Shown: piece after piece, positions 12,460 through 21,208 of the stretch
How positions within the stretch are numbered: the stretch's first letter is position 1
Layout: each line of letters begins with the position of its first letter
Origin: a virus
Virus record (IMG/VR): IMGVR_UViG_3300030099_005390
Coordinates: 1 to 37,630 of that record
DNA: 37,630 nucleotides
Direction: 5' to 3' (one strand)
Made by a program: the position numbers and the translations under genes
Notes under the pieces: model-generated
Told to the model about the DNA's origin: nothing
Database searches by the model: none
What the model saw: the letters and a program-made list of their open reading frames with translations, nothing else

Positions 12460-14615
12460 AAACCTCCCACGACACGAAGGCCGCTTGAATATAAAAGTTT
12501 GATTTCATTCGCCGATAATGCCCGTTTATAAATTCTTGGATAAGCAACAGCACCGCTCCATTTTGCGCCACCGTCCTGCCCACCTATCCACAAAGCTGCG
12601 GTTGAAGGGCTAGTTTGAGTTCGCGCACTAATATCGACCCCACTGGCTCCCGCAGCTCCATCAGTAAACTGGTCTGCTGTAGTCCACTCGTCTCCGTCAT
12701 CATTAACTCTCAAAACAAAAGCATAATGGTGCCAGTTGTTATCAGATAAAGTCCCGGTCCCAACGTCAGTATTGCCTACTGTCCCGTCACCAAAATTAAA
12801 CTGAATACCATCGCTCACGTCATCCCTGATGTTGAGATACATGCGGCTAGCAGATGAATTAACTTCCTTACTCATCATCGAAGTTGATATACCGTTACCC
12901 AGGCAAGTAGATTTAGCCCATACTGAAATCGTATAGCCGTCAGTGATAGTAGGGTTAAGGTCAGCGTCATTGGCGACCTGCACGTACGAATAACCGTCAA
13001 GATTGATTACGGCATTATCCAAACGCTTCTCTTCAGTGTTACCGAATAACGTTTTTCCCGCTGTAGTACCCTCCGGTAAGACTGATAAGACAGGGCTACC
13101 CGTAGAAGACCCATCGTTATTAAAAGCAGTTAAGTCTTGAATAGTGTGAAGATTGTTAAGCTTCCACCACCCCTTCAAGCTGCTGCTAACATCGTAATTC
13201 CCAGAATCGGACAAGAGATCAAAACCTTGCACGCCTGAGTTATATATCGCCGCCACAGCGTCAGCATCTAACACGGTTTTCCACATGGCAACTTCTGAAA
13301 TGTAGCCATCCCAACAACGATTGGGGGTGTCATTGTTCCCAATAATTTTTGCTGCTGAATCGGCTGGGGTGGTTCCAACTGGAGTCTGTTGCTCTGTTAT
13401 GGCCGTCGCGCTTCCGTTGATGTAAATAACAGGGTCATTCGATACCGATGATGCGTCGTAGGCAAACACAATATGCTGCCAAGTGCCATAAGTAATAACC
13501 TGATTGTCGGTTATCCATTCACCAGAAGTTGTGCCGTGGTATGTTTTAAATAAAATCTTTGCGGTTCCCGAGGAATCATTTTGAAGATATACGGTATAGC
13601 CGCCGGTTCCGGTATAAACCAAGTAGGCGACAACCTCATGTCCAATCGACATTGCTTGAGCCCAGAAAGCCAGGGTTCCTCCACTACTAAACAGACCGTT
13701 AATATCTGAATCGGCTCCAATGCTTACGTAAGAATCATCAACCGTGTAACGCCGCGAAGTGCTCGGCATTAATCCAAGCTGTGGGCAAGGCGGCTGCTCT
13801 GCTCGGTCCATACCCCCGCCAGAGGCCGACGTGTTTGTCATATAACACAAGCCGTTTACCTTGTCGGCACCAAGGTCCATGACATATAAACCATTGAGGC
13901 TATCTGCGCTTGGGTTCTGATAATCGCATAAAGGGTAATACCGTTTAAGATTTGCAGCGGCAACGCCTGTGGGCAATATCTGTTCAGGGTTATTGTAAAG
14001 CTCAAGCGCTTGGGCCGCTGTCAGCGGAGTATTGAAAACTTTGCAGCCTGCAATAGAACCGTGAAAATAATAGGAGGTCCCGCTGTCCCAACGCCCAATA
14101 GCCGTTTTACTTGTTCCCGTTGCGCTTTTGTTGGAGCCGTAGGATTCGGTCATGCTCACGCCGTTTACATAAAGCGCTATAGTGTTTCCGTCAGCCGACA
14201 CTGTACCGACAACGTGATACCACGTACCCGCTGAAACAGCTGTGGAAGTGTGGCCATCATAGCCGCCACTGAAAAGACGAGTAACATAGAACTTTGATTC
14301 GCTTTCCGATAGACCTATCGCAAATCGCCCATTAACCACACACGATTCAAGGATTGAAGTAAGCCCGCCGCTCCCAACCGTTCCAGGCTTCACCCAGGCC
14401 ACTAGCGATGACCCAGATGCAGTAGCATCTACGCCTGCACCGCAATCGATGTAATCCGCTGCACCGTCGAACAAAACAGCACGACCAGAAACCAACGTTC
14501 CGGTGTTTGAGTCTCCCGACAAATCCCGCGCATTGCCTTCACCGACAACAAAGCGAGAATCGAGCGTTAAGCTAGTCTTCGGGTAAGTTTGGCTAATGTC
14601 GGGAACTGGTATCAT
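12456..14615 (-). CDS. Triple LamG-like lectin, probable receptor-binding protein (719 aa)
   Basis: A 719-residue protein made largely of three laminin-G/concanavalin-type modules. The modules are at about 30-215 (SLVAWVKPGT, TWYHVVGTVSADGNTIALYVNG, GSIAGCKVFNTPL), about 285-460 (GTLAFWAQAM, TWQHIVFAYD, GYISEVAMWKTVL) and about 535-705 (YTISVWAKST, NWHHYAFVLRVND, AVAYPRIYKRAL). Each shows the W-H-V-x-G strand and the terminal A-x-x-IYN motif. Such modules bind glycans, so this is a likely tail appendage for host attachment. The start is the ATG at 14615 with AGAAGG upstream; a TTG 36 bases earlier overlaps the preceding gene and is less likely. Confidence 0.75.
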   Translation of the reverse strand: MIPVPDISQTYPKTSLTLDSRFVVGEGNARDLSGDSNTGTLVSGRAVLFDGAADYIDCGAGVDATASGSSLVAWVKPGTVGSGGLTSILESCVVNGRFAIGLSESESKFYVTRLFSGGYDGHTSTAVSAGTWYHVVGTVSADGNTIALYVNGVSMTESYGSNKSATGTSKTAIGRWDSGTSYYFHGSIAGCKVFNTPLTAAQALELYNNPEQILPTGVAAANLKRYYPLCDYQNPSADSLNGLYVMDLGADKVNGLCYMTNTSASGGGMDRAEQPPCPQLGLMPSTSRRYTVDDSYVSIGADSDINGLFSSGGTLAFWAQAMSIGHEVVAYLVYTGTGGYTVYLQNDSSGTAKILFKTYHGTTSGEWITDNQVITYGTWQHIVFAYDASSVSNDPVIYINGSATAITEQQTPVGTTPADSAAKIIGNNDTPNRCWDGYISEVAMWKTVLDADAVAAIYNSGVQGFDLLSDSGNYDVSSSLKGWWKLNNLHTIQDLTAFNNDGSSTGSPVLSVLPEGTTAGKTLFGNTEEKRLDNAVINLDGYSYVQVANDADLNPTITDGYTISVWAKSTCLGNGISTSMMSKEVNSSASRMYLNIRDDVSDGIQFNFGDGTVGNTDVGTGTLSDNNWHHYAFVLRVNDDGDEWTTADQFTDGAAGASGVDISARTQTSPSTAALWIGGQDGGAKWSGAVAYPRIYKRALSANEIKLLYSSGLRVVGGL

Positions 14616-14616
14616 T

Positions 14617-14838
14617 TCAAATGCCTTCTGTGGTATGGCCGCCTTCTTCAAGCTTTGCCTTTAGCGCTGCTTTAGCTGCCGCAATAATTGCCGCCGTGTC
14701 ACTAGCCTCAAACTCAATAAACTCTGACCCACTGAGGCCAACGTCTGCTACCTTAAATAAGGCAGTAGCTTGACCACCAGTAATACCATCCACTTCAGAG
14801 ATGTTGATTATAATTCCTGTTACGCTTTTTAATGCCAT
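14617..14838 (-). CDS. Unknown small virion-type protein (73 aa)
   Basis: A 73-residue protein: a beta-rich first half (TGIIINISEVDG) and an alanine-rich helix at the end (AAIIAAAKAALKAKLEEGG). Not recognised. It stands between a fibre-like gene and the LamG gene and ends two bases before the latter's ATG, so it may be a linker or chaperone for the appendage proteins. Confidence 0.6.
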   Translation of the reverse strand: MALKSVTGIIINISEVDGITGGQATALFKVADVGLSGSEFIEFEASDTAAIIAAAKAALKAKLEEGGHTTEGI

Positions 14839-14849
14839 CTTAAATTTCC

Positions 14850-16001
14850 TTAGCTGAAGTTTTGACCAATCACCGAAGCATAAATGTCTCGGTTAGCGTT
14901 GCCGTGAGGCAAGCAAGTAAACTGGACAATATCAATCTGGTTATTACCAGTGCTTAATACGTGCGCTGCACCGCCCGACCAAAGAAGGTTACCGGCTGCT
15001 GTGCTAGATGTGTTCCAGTAAACTGTTACACTGCTATAAGACAATGTGACCGCAGACGATGCTTGTTTGATTTTCACGGTCATTGTCTGGGCTGACCCAT
15101 GACGAGGAGCGTTGTAAACCTTAATGGCTGTGATGTTATTGGTGAGCGTTACCTCTCCGACTGAACCGTGTTCGTAATCAATAACCAACGTGTCGTTTGT
15201 TGATGATGTCGTTGCCAGATAAACAGGGCGACTGGTGTTTGTTACTGAATCCCTGGCAGTGGCATCGTACGCAGTTGAATAGCGCATTTTGCCCATGCCA
15301 TACTCATTGTACCTCATGACGTGCTCACCAGCATCATCCTGCCGTGGACTTTCCCCATTGTATTTTGAATAAAGGCGCGTGTAATCGCCATTATGAATAT
15401 ACTGAATCATTCCCCCGGTATTGTCACCGTCTACATTGGCACCATCGGCAAACGCAATGGTGTTGGAGTTGCTGCTGCTTCCAGCGCAAAGCGTTAAGCC
15501 CGCGTTGACGCTGTCTTTTACAACTAAGCTGTTTGCAATGGTCCAGTGACTATCGGGGTCTGATTCACCGATGCCCACATTTCCTGTCCCATGGGGCACA
15601 AGAACGATTGGCTTGTTGCCGCTTTCGGTCTTAATAAGAAAGCTTGCATCAGTACCGACAATTGAACTGTATTCTGTATCAGCTTCTCTAAATCGAATCT
15701 GTGCGCCGTTTGCGCCGTCGCTGTTGATATCGATAGTGCAGGCAGTATTACTGTCGCCCGTGCTGTTCTCAACAAGTAGTGCGCAGTTTGTGGCCGGAAT
15801 TGAAAACCCAGTGGTTCCACCGGGGCCGGTAATTTTTGTTGCTTGGCCAAGGGTTATGCTCTCGCTGCCATCGGTTGTATTGGCGGTAATATAGTCCTTC
15901 GCATCAGTCGATTCGATATCAAGCGCCGTGCTGTTGTTATCTGGGATAGCGACAGAGGTAGCAATACCGTGATTAGCCCCAAAAATTTTAGTGTTGCTCA
16001 T
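14850..16001 (-). CDS. Tail fibre / appendage protein (383 aa)
   Basis: A 383-residue beta-rich protein. Near residues 135-150 it has HGTGNVGIGESDPDSHW, the GNVGIGT-DP signature found in many phage fibre and head-fibre proteins just before a shaft or chaperone domain. The first 130 residues are repetitive and Thr/Asp/Asn-rich; the C-terminal third (VEVTLTNNITAIKVYN, MTVKIKQASSAVTLSY) looks like a receptor-tip beta domain. It is likely a fibre subunit in the particle. No enzymatic motif is seen. Confidence 0.65.
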   Translation of the reverse strand: MSNTKIFGANHGIATSVAIPDNNSTALDIESTDAKDYITANTTDGSESITLGQATKITGPGGTTGFSIPATNCALLVENSTGDSNTACTIDINSDGANGAQIRFREADTEYSSIVGTDASFLIKTESGNKPIVLVPHGTGNVGIGESDPDSHWTIANSLVVKDSVNAGLTLCAGSSSNSNTIAFADGANVDGDNTGGMIQYIHNGDYTRLYSKYNGESPRQDDAGEHVMRYNEYGMGKMRYSTAYDATARDSVTNTSRPVYLATTSSTNDTLVIDYEHGSVGEVTLTNNITAIKVYNAPRHGSAQTMTVKIKQASSAVTLSYSSVTVYWNTSSTAAGNLLWSGGAAHVLSTGNNQIDIVQFTCLPHGNANRDIYASVIGQNFS

Positions 16002-16003
16002 AA

Positions 16004-16330
16004 CTATTTCCTCGCCGTCGTAACTTCAATTTCAGTAAATCCAGAAGTGCCATCTGCCGGGGTAAAGGTAATCTGAATCTTGCCCACTTTGTAATCAAAC
16101 ACTGCTGTGGTCATATTAGTATAAACACCGCTTGATAACGCAGCCGCCGCAACAGTAAGGGACTGGTCATCAGCTACCTTGCCGCTGTCAAAAACATACT
16201 TTGTCTTAAGGGTGCCGCCTCGGTCACAAAGGCATCGAATAGTTACGGTTGAATGCTCTTGAACATCCAAGGTCATAGCTGTCAGCTCAGTTGTCGCTGA
16301 ATGGTCAGCCGTAAATACTAACGTTCTCAT
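16004..16330 (-). CDS. Small beta-rich virion protein (108 aa)
   Basis: A 108-residue protein whose pattern of alternating strands (STVTIRCLCDRGG, KTKYVFDSGK, YKVGKIQITFTPADG) suggests a beta sandwich. Not recognised by family. AGGAGGATT precedes the ATG. It is directly followed by the fibre gene and may attach the fibre to the tail. Confidence 0.6.
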   Translation of the reverse strand: MRTLVFTADHSATTELTAMTLDVQEHSTVTIRCLCDRGGTLKTKYVFDSGKVADDQSLTVAAAALSSGVYTNMTTAVFDYKVGKIQITFTPADGTSGFTEIEVTTARK

Positions 16331-16381
16331 CTCAAAATCCTCCTAGGGCACAAGGCCGAGTCATATCTTCAACTCAAGTGG

Positions 16382-19117
16382 TTATTCTATTGCGCGAGTT
16401 ACGGGAGTAACGCTTCTGTTCGCTATTCCCTTAAGGCCAGCCACAGCTTGGCCCTGACGAGGAGCGCCTTGCTGCCCCCCGGTATTCTTATAGACAGCCT
16501 GCATTGCCGCGCCAATGTTGGCCGGAACTGTAGGTTGCTTGTTAAGTCTAGCCCATGTTTCCCTAGCGCGGAAAGAGATTTTTTCCCCTTTTTCCACGGC
16601 TTTGCGAATATTTTCGTTGTAGCCCTCGACGTATCGACCAAACAACAAAGGGTTAGCAGCCTCAGTGTTTTTGATTGTTTCTTCGGTCGGAGGCCCCGAC
16701 ATAATTTCAGTGTGAAGCTGGGCAAGAGCGGGGCCTGCAATTGCGTTTAAAGCGCGGCGAAAGTTAGCCGCGTCAGCATCAGAAACAACCACTCGCTGCT
16801 CTCCGGTCATCGGGTCAATTGCAATTACTGAGGCTTTTTGAGCTGCCGCTTTAACAAGCTCTACTTTTTTAATTTGGTCAGCAATAATTTGCTGCTTTAG
16901 CATTGGAGCATCTTCGAGAGAGCCAAGGTTCTCTTCTAGTCTTGCAGCCAAAACAGAAGGGTCTGAAATTGTTGAAAGCGCCTCTATCTCTTTGACAGTA
17001 TCCTGCTCTGAGTCGCCCGTAAGCTTTGCACCAATTAAGCCCATCAGTGAAGCTCGCTTAGACACCTTTAGGTCTTTAAATGGTGCCGTGATGTTGCCCA
17101 TTGTGCGCTTTGTTGCATTAACCGCCCACTGGTCAATCTGCTTATTAATTTCGGACTTCATCCGATGCGCGGTAATTCTTCGCCTAACCGCATCGCCAGG
17201 AGAAGCTATGTTGCGAATGTATCGAGCTGCAAGGGCACCGGGTAAGCCACCAAAAGCATAACCGCCAACAGTGGCAAACGTTTCCGAAACAAGACCTGGT
17301 TGTTTTGACAGGCTATCAAGTTCTTTTTTTGCTTCTTGAAGATACTTAAAATCAGACCATTTTGATTTTAAGTTATTTGATGCTGTTACAATATTAGGAG
17401 CAACGTCGTCTATTTTTAGGCCGACACTTTTAGCAGCGTCCACATAAGTGCTGAACGAGCTAACATATTCATCAAACATCTGCGCTTTAGTATACAACCG
17501 ACCCTCGTCTGCATGAAGCCCGTTAATAAAGCTGTCTATCTTGCCGCTGTCGGCTATGTACTGCGGCTCCCCTGGACCGGCGGCCTCGTTTTTGGTCATA
17601 AACCTTTTGCGAAAGTTTTTCTGATGCCCGATCAACTTAGTCCATGCCGCGTTAAGCATGGCTTGGCTTTCAGCGGCTTCTTTTCCGAAAAAAGAAGCGT
17701 CTTCAAGAAACTTACGAAGCCCTTCAAACCCTGTTAAGCCACGGTCATATCTCGATTGTTTAATTTTTAACTGGTCTACAATTTTAAAAATATCTTTTGC
17801 CATCCCGCCAAGGCTTTTAGAAGATATATCAAGAGCTATATCAACGCTTCCGTCTTCTAGGATAGTAGCCGCCCCTGCGCCAATGCGGTTGTTAATCAAG
17901 TTTACAATTTCCGATTTAGCCTTTGATGCCTCATTGACCAACTTGCTGGCGGCCCCCGTTGCCATGCTGTCACCAACAGTTACTTCTTTTAGGCTTCTGA
18001 TATAGTTGTCGAGCACGTTTATGGACTCGTCAATTGTCCCAAACTCAGATGAAGGCTTAATCTTCGGAAGAATTACCCTATACTTTTCGTCTGTTACCGC
18101 CTTGGTTGTGCCGTGAACGGTGTCGAACATTTCGCCAATGTGGTTGCGGGAAGCAACAGAGAGGTCGTCTCTTGTTTGTTTAAAGCCAAGGTAATCATCT
18201 AAAAACTTAGGGTCACGAGTCTTTGACAGTAGCTCGGTATCTAGCCCTGTCATTGCTGCCGTGTATTTATCCTTAAAGTCAGCTACCTTTTTGGCCAACC
18301 CTGTAGGATATTTTGTCTTAGCTTGAGACTGAAACGCTTTGGCAACTACGGCAGCAGGGGCAGAGAAAGCAGCAGTAAGGCCGCCACCCAGTAAGGCCGA
18401 CGTAGTAATGTCGCCCATAATTTGCTCGGCGGTTTTGTCGGTACGGCCAAGAAGTTCTTCTGAGAAAGTCTCACCCGCACCGAACAAAGCACCTTCCACG
18501 CCACCGGCAGCCGCCATTCCTGGCGCTGCCCGTAGCATTTTGGAGCCCCCCACCGCGCCCTCGACGCCAAAAAGCTTGGCAACGCCTTTCTCGGCAGCGG
18601 CAGCAGACCGTGCAGCAAACCCGGCAGGAGTCTGGGCAATAGCTTTTTTAGCTGCGCCCTTAATCCCGGCCCCCGCTACCGCAGTGGTTCCCCCTGTAAA
18701 AACAGCAGGAAGCAGCATCCCGCCAATTTCACCAACACCACTAAGCACCGAGTTATACTCTTCAATGTTCTCAAGCTCTTCGTTTGAGTATGCGCCCATT
18801 TTCTCAAGGGCGACATCAGACAGGCCAAACGTTAAACCTCGGCCAGCAGCAAGCAAAAGAGCCTCTACGTTTTTACCTTCATACTCTGCTTTTTCAACTC
18901 GCTCTTGACGGTCGGAAGCTAAGTCATAAGTAGCGCCAGCTCTAACGGCCTCGCCAAAGTCTTCGCCCAAAACACTGCCATAACGACCATCAGGCAGGGC
19001 AACGTGTACTCGTTCACCTTTTGCAAAAACAAAATCACCTGACGCATAGGCTTGTTGAACTTGCGCCTCGGGGACGTCAATCCACTCCTTTTTACTGACG
19101 CTGTACATTTTAGGCAT
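16382..19117 (-). CDS. Large internal/ejection protein (911 aa)
   Basis: A 911-residue protein, the largest of the internal group and a candidate for delivery into the host with the DNA. The N-terminal 60 residues contain a short beta unit (VHVALPDGRYGSV), a pattern I associate with virion proteins of several aquatic and deltaproteobacterial phages. Residues 120-260 hold three Ala/Gly-rich hydrophobic stretches (GEIGGMLLPAVFTGGTTAVA, PGMAAAGGVEGALFGAG, TSALLGGGLTAAFSAPAAVV) able to insert in membranes. The remainder is long and helical (e.g. 440-600), ending in a disordered Gln/Gly-rich tail. It overlaps the M23 gene by eight bases. Confidence 0.7.
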   Translation of the reverse strand: MPKMYSVSKKEWIDVPEAQVQQAYASGDFVFAKGERVHVALPDGRYGSVLGEDFGEAVRAGATYDLASDRQERVEKAEYEGKNVEALLLAAGRGLTFGLSDVALEKMGAYSNEELENIEEYNSVLSGVGEIGGMLLPAVFTGGTTAVAGAGIKGAAKKAIAQTPAGFAARSAAAAEKGVAKLFGVEGAVGGSKMLRAAPGMAAAGGVEGALFGAGETFSEELLGRTDKTAEQIMGDITTSALLGGGLTAAFSAPAAVVAKAFQSQAKTKYPTGLAKKVADFKDKYTAAMTGLDTELLSKTRDPKFLDDYLGFKQTRDDLSVASRNHIGEMFDTVHGTTKAVTDEKYRVILPKIKPSSEFGTIDESINVLDNYIRSLKEVTVGDSMATGAASKLVNEASKAKSEIVNLINNRIGAGAATILEDGSVDIALDISSKSLGGMAKDIFKIVDQLKIKQSRYDRGLTGFEGLRKFLEDASFFGKEAAESQAMLNAAWTKLIGHQKNFRKRFMTKNEAAGPGEPQYIADSGKIDSFINGLHADEGRLYTKAQMFDEYVSSFSTYVDAAKSVGLKIDDVAPNIVTASNNLKSKWSDFKYLQEAKKELDSLSKQPGLVSETFATVGGYAFGGLPGALAARYIRNIASPGDAVRRRITAHRMKSEINKQIDQWAVNATKRTMGNITAPFKDLKVSKRASLMGLIGAKLTGDSEQDTVKEIEALSTISDPSVLAARLEENLGSLEDAPMLKQQIIADQIKKVELVKAAAQKASVIAIDPMTGEQRVVVSDADAANFRRALNAIAGPALAQLHTEIMSGPPTEETIKNTEAANPLLFGRYVEGYNENIRKAVEKGEKISFRARETWARLNKQPTVPANIGAAMQAVYKNTGGQQGAPRQGQAVAGLKGIANRSVTPVTRAIE

Positions 19118-19559
19118 TGTTTTGGTCCTTAAGATACTTTTCGATGTCTACCGGATTACCGTCAATCCACAGCTCTGCGTGCAAGTGATACCCAGTCCCT
19201 CTACCGGTTTTCCCTACACCGGCAACGTGATGACCTGCTTTTATTTCTTGCCCTTTTTCGACTCTCAAGCTCCCAGGCTCAAGATGCATATACTTAACCT
19301 CTCGGCCAAGCTTGTCTTTTATCTTAACAATAAAACCAGTGTTCCCGCCTTGGTTTCCGGCGTATGTTACCTCTCCGTCAAACATTGCCCTGACCGGCGT
19401 ATTTCTTGGAGCGGCATAATCAGTACCCTTGTGTTGGTCTTTTTCTGCTCCTGTCACCGGGTGCGTCCTTTCTCCAAACGGGGAACTAACTCTGAATTTT
19501 TCCCCTACGGGGTGGTTAAGGGCTAGTCTGGACTTTTTTTTTGAGCCGATTCTTCTGCA
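19110..19559 (-). CDS. M23 (LytM-type) peptidase domain, probably expressed by -1 frameshift
   Basis: Zinc endopeptidase of family M23, which cuts peptidoglycan peptides. The full family core is present only if reading starts upstream of any start codon: SSPFGERTHPVTG, then HKGTDYAAP (first ligands His, Asp), then the core strand MHLEPGSL and HLHAELWIDG with the last HxH. From the preceding in-frame stop at 19560-19562 to the GTG at 19457 this frame has no ATG, GTG or TTG. The GTG at 19457 would delete SSPFGERTHP. Between them lies a run of nine A residues (19542-19534) in the upstream gene, where a -1 slip enters this frame. The gene may thus be the second half of a 695-residue fusion. Coordinates are those of the open frame. 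Confidence 0.75.
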   Translation of the reverse strand, partial: CRRIGSKKKSRLALNHPVGEKFRVSSPFGERTHPVTGAEKDQHKGTDYAAPRNTPVRAMFDGEVTYAGNQGGNTGFIVKIKDKLGREVKYMHLEPGSLRVEKGQEIKAGHHVAGVGKTGRGTGYHLHAELWIDGNPVDIEKYLKDQNNA

Positions 19560-21196
19560 CTAACCTTATCCCTGATGCGTTTAAACTCATCAGTGTCCAT
19601 AAACGACTTTATTGACTCCTCAGTAATAACGTTGCCAGTATTGTCTTTCAGACCTTTGCTAATAGCTTGGTTATAAAGAGCGTCTTCACTCAGCAGGCCG
19701 CCCTGGGCCATAATAGCGTCGTCTAGGTTTGCTGAAATTTGACGTATTCTTGCCATGCCCTTGGCTTCACCGTCAGGCGACAAAAGAATCTTTAATGACG
19801 GCATTTGCATAAGTACGGCAGCCAAGTCTCTATCCGAGCCACGAGCACCGCTAAAAGCCTTGTTGATAGACTGAGAAGCGTTGGAAACTTGAGCGTCAAA
19901 CAGCCCTTGCAGTTGCGTCCTTGTAACATCGCCAAGGCCCAAGGCATTACCCATCTCACTCCAAACAACTTTAGCTTTGCCAAAAACACCTTCGCTTTCT
20001 TTTGCTACCGCTGTAAAAATATCTGCCAGTTTTTCAACCGAGACTCTGGCTTGCTTAAATAGCCTAAGCGTATCAGATTGTTTTCCTTGGCCCCTTAAGG
20101 CTCGGCCCTGAAACTTTTGCAGTTCTACAAGTGTCTTAACCCGCGACTCTTCCATACGGGCAATTGCCTCAAGGCCAACTTTTTTATTGGCCATGTTTGG
20201 ATATTTGTCGATAAGCGCTTGGGTTTGCATAATAGCAGAACGAAGACCCAGGACAGTTGTGGCTTTTTCAGCAGCAACTTCATTCCCAAAACGAGACAAC
20301 ATTCTAGCGTAGACGTTGTTCTTGTTTTTAAGAACGTCTTTGCGTTTCATCATTTCAGCTTTTTGAGATTCAACGTCTCTGGCAATTGCGCCTTCAATGA
20401 TTTTTAATGCAGTGTTAGGCGTGCGCCCACCGGTAAACCCTTGAGCAAACGCACCGAGAGCAATGGCAAACGCGGCAGCAACTTGGCTCCCAAGGCTTTT
20501 GTACGCTCTGTTGGGGTCAATAGAGTATGATTTTAAATCTTGCTCTGCGCTGGCAATTTCGTCTTCAACTCTCTTGGCTTCTAGTCGTTGGCGTTCCTGA
20601 AGCGCCTCAAATGCCCGGGCATCGGCTTGAGCAGCCTCTTCCCTAAGCAAGCGAATACGCTCCAAGCCTTCCATGATTTCATCTGTAGTGCTTGGCGGTT
20701 GCTCTGCCGGAGTTTCGTCTTTGCCCTCGCTCGGAGTTGTTGCCGGGATCGCTGGCTTTGGTTTTTCAGGCAAGGCAGGGGTAGGCTCAACAGCTTGCTC
20801 GGCTGTGTCGGATGTCGGCAATTCTAGCCCAAAAGCGCCCGTGCCCGTTCTTGCTTTTCGAGTCTCTGCCGCGTAGCCTGCGGCGTCCTCTGGAGACATT
20901 TGACCCGACGCGACAAGCCGGTCTAATTCATTTTGGGTTAAGCGCGTCAAGGCTTCGCCCGATGCCTCCTGTGCCTTCGTTTCCATGTCAGCAATTTCAG
21001 CCCTAGTAAAATCGAGAGGGTGGCCCTTTGCGGGGCTTTCTTCGTAAAAACGTTTTTGCGCCTTCTTTTCTTTAGACTTTGGGCGTACCGAAGTAAATTG
21101 TATGTCTCTTACCGGCCTTGGTGCCGCTTTTTTTCTCGACGCCTCTCTCAAAAGAATTTCTTGCTCTTCTTTTGATAGTCGATACGAATCAGCCAT
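19523..21196 (-). CDS. Internal virion protein (557 aa)
   Basis: A 557-residue protein, rich in Lys, Glu and Pro up to about 185 (proline-rich TPALPEKPKPAIPATTP). A helical region follows around GSQVAAAFAIALGAFAQGFTG at 230-250, then TPNTALKIIEGAIARDVESQ. I recall very similar GPNTALQII-RAI-RDI sequences in large internal proteins of aquatic and myxobacterial phages. It is probably an ejected or capsid-inner protein. AAAGGAGCGAAGAG precedes the ATG. It ends in QKKSPD just after a run of nine A residues; reading one base back there would continue into the M23 peptidase instead of stopping. Confidence 0.7.
   Translation of the reverse strand: MADSYRLSKEEQEILLREASRKKAAPRPVRDIQFTSVRPKSKEKKAQKRFYEESPAKGHPLDFTRAEIADMETKAQEASGEALTRLTQNELDRLVASGQMSPEDAAGYAAETRKARTGTGAFGLELPTSDTAEQAVEPTPALPEKPKPAIPATTPSEGKDETPAEQPPSTTDEIMEGLERIRLLREEAAQADARAFEALQERQRLEAKRVEDEIASAEQDLKSYSIDPNRAYKSLGSQVAAAFAIALGAFAQGFTGGRTPNTALKIIEGAIARDVESQKAEMMKRKDVLKNKNNVYARMLSRFGNEVAAEKATTVLGLRSAIMQTQALIDKYPNMANKKVGLEAIARMEESRVKTLVELQKFQGRALRGQGKQSDTLRLFKQARVSVEKLADIFTAVAKESEGVFGKAKVVWSEMGNALGLGDVTRTQLQGLFDAQVSNASQSINKAFSGARGSDRDLAAVLMQMPSLKILLSPDGEAKGMARIRQISANLDDAIMAQGGLLSEDALYNQAISKGLKDNTGNVITEESIKSFMDTDEFKRIRDKVSAEESAQKKSPD
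19534..19542 (-). promoter_or_regulatory. Slippery A9 run, candidate -1 frameshift site
   Basis: On the coding (-) strand the run is CAA AAA AAA AGT in the 557-residue frame, and TCA AAA AAA AAG in the peptidase frame. It contains both A-AAA-AAA and A-AAA-AAG, the classic bacterial slippery heptamers. Ten bases downstream lies a CCC...GGG element able to form small hairpins, including CCCC-GTA-GGGG. An alternative is one missing base in the run: with ten A residues the two genes would be a single frame. Confidence 0.6.
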
Positions 21197-21208
21197 CTCT
21201 TCGCTCCT

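Noticed and set aside
17450-17466. GAGCTAAC at 17457 in the late region
   Set aside because: It is on the + strand inside a - strand gene and not before any start codon, so it is a chance copy.
18339-18908. 189-codon frame opposite the large internal protein
   Set aside because: Ala/Pro/Ser-rich antisense translation, typical of the complement of an Ala/Gly-rich coding sequence; no upstream signal.
19110-19457. M23 peptidase starting at the GTG at 19457
   Set aside because: It would remove SSPFGERTHP, a core part of the family, and has no proper Shine-Dalgarno; kept only as a possible secondary product.
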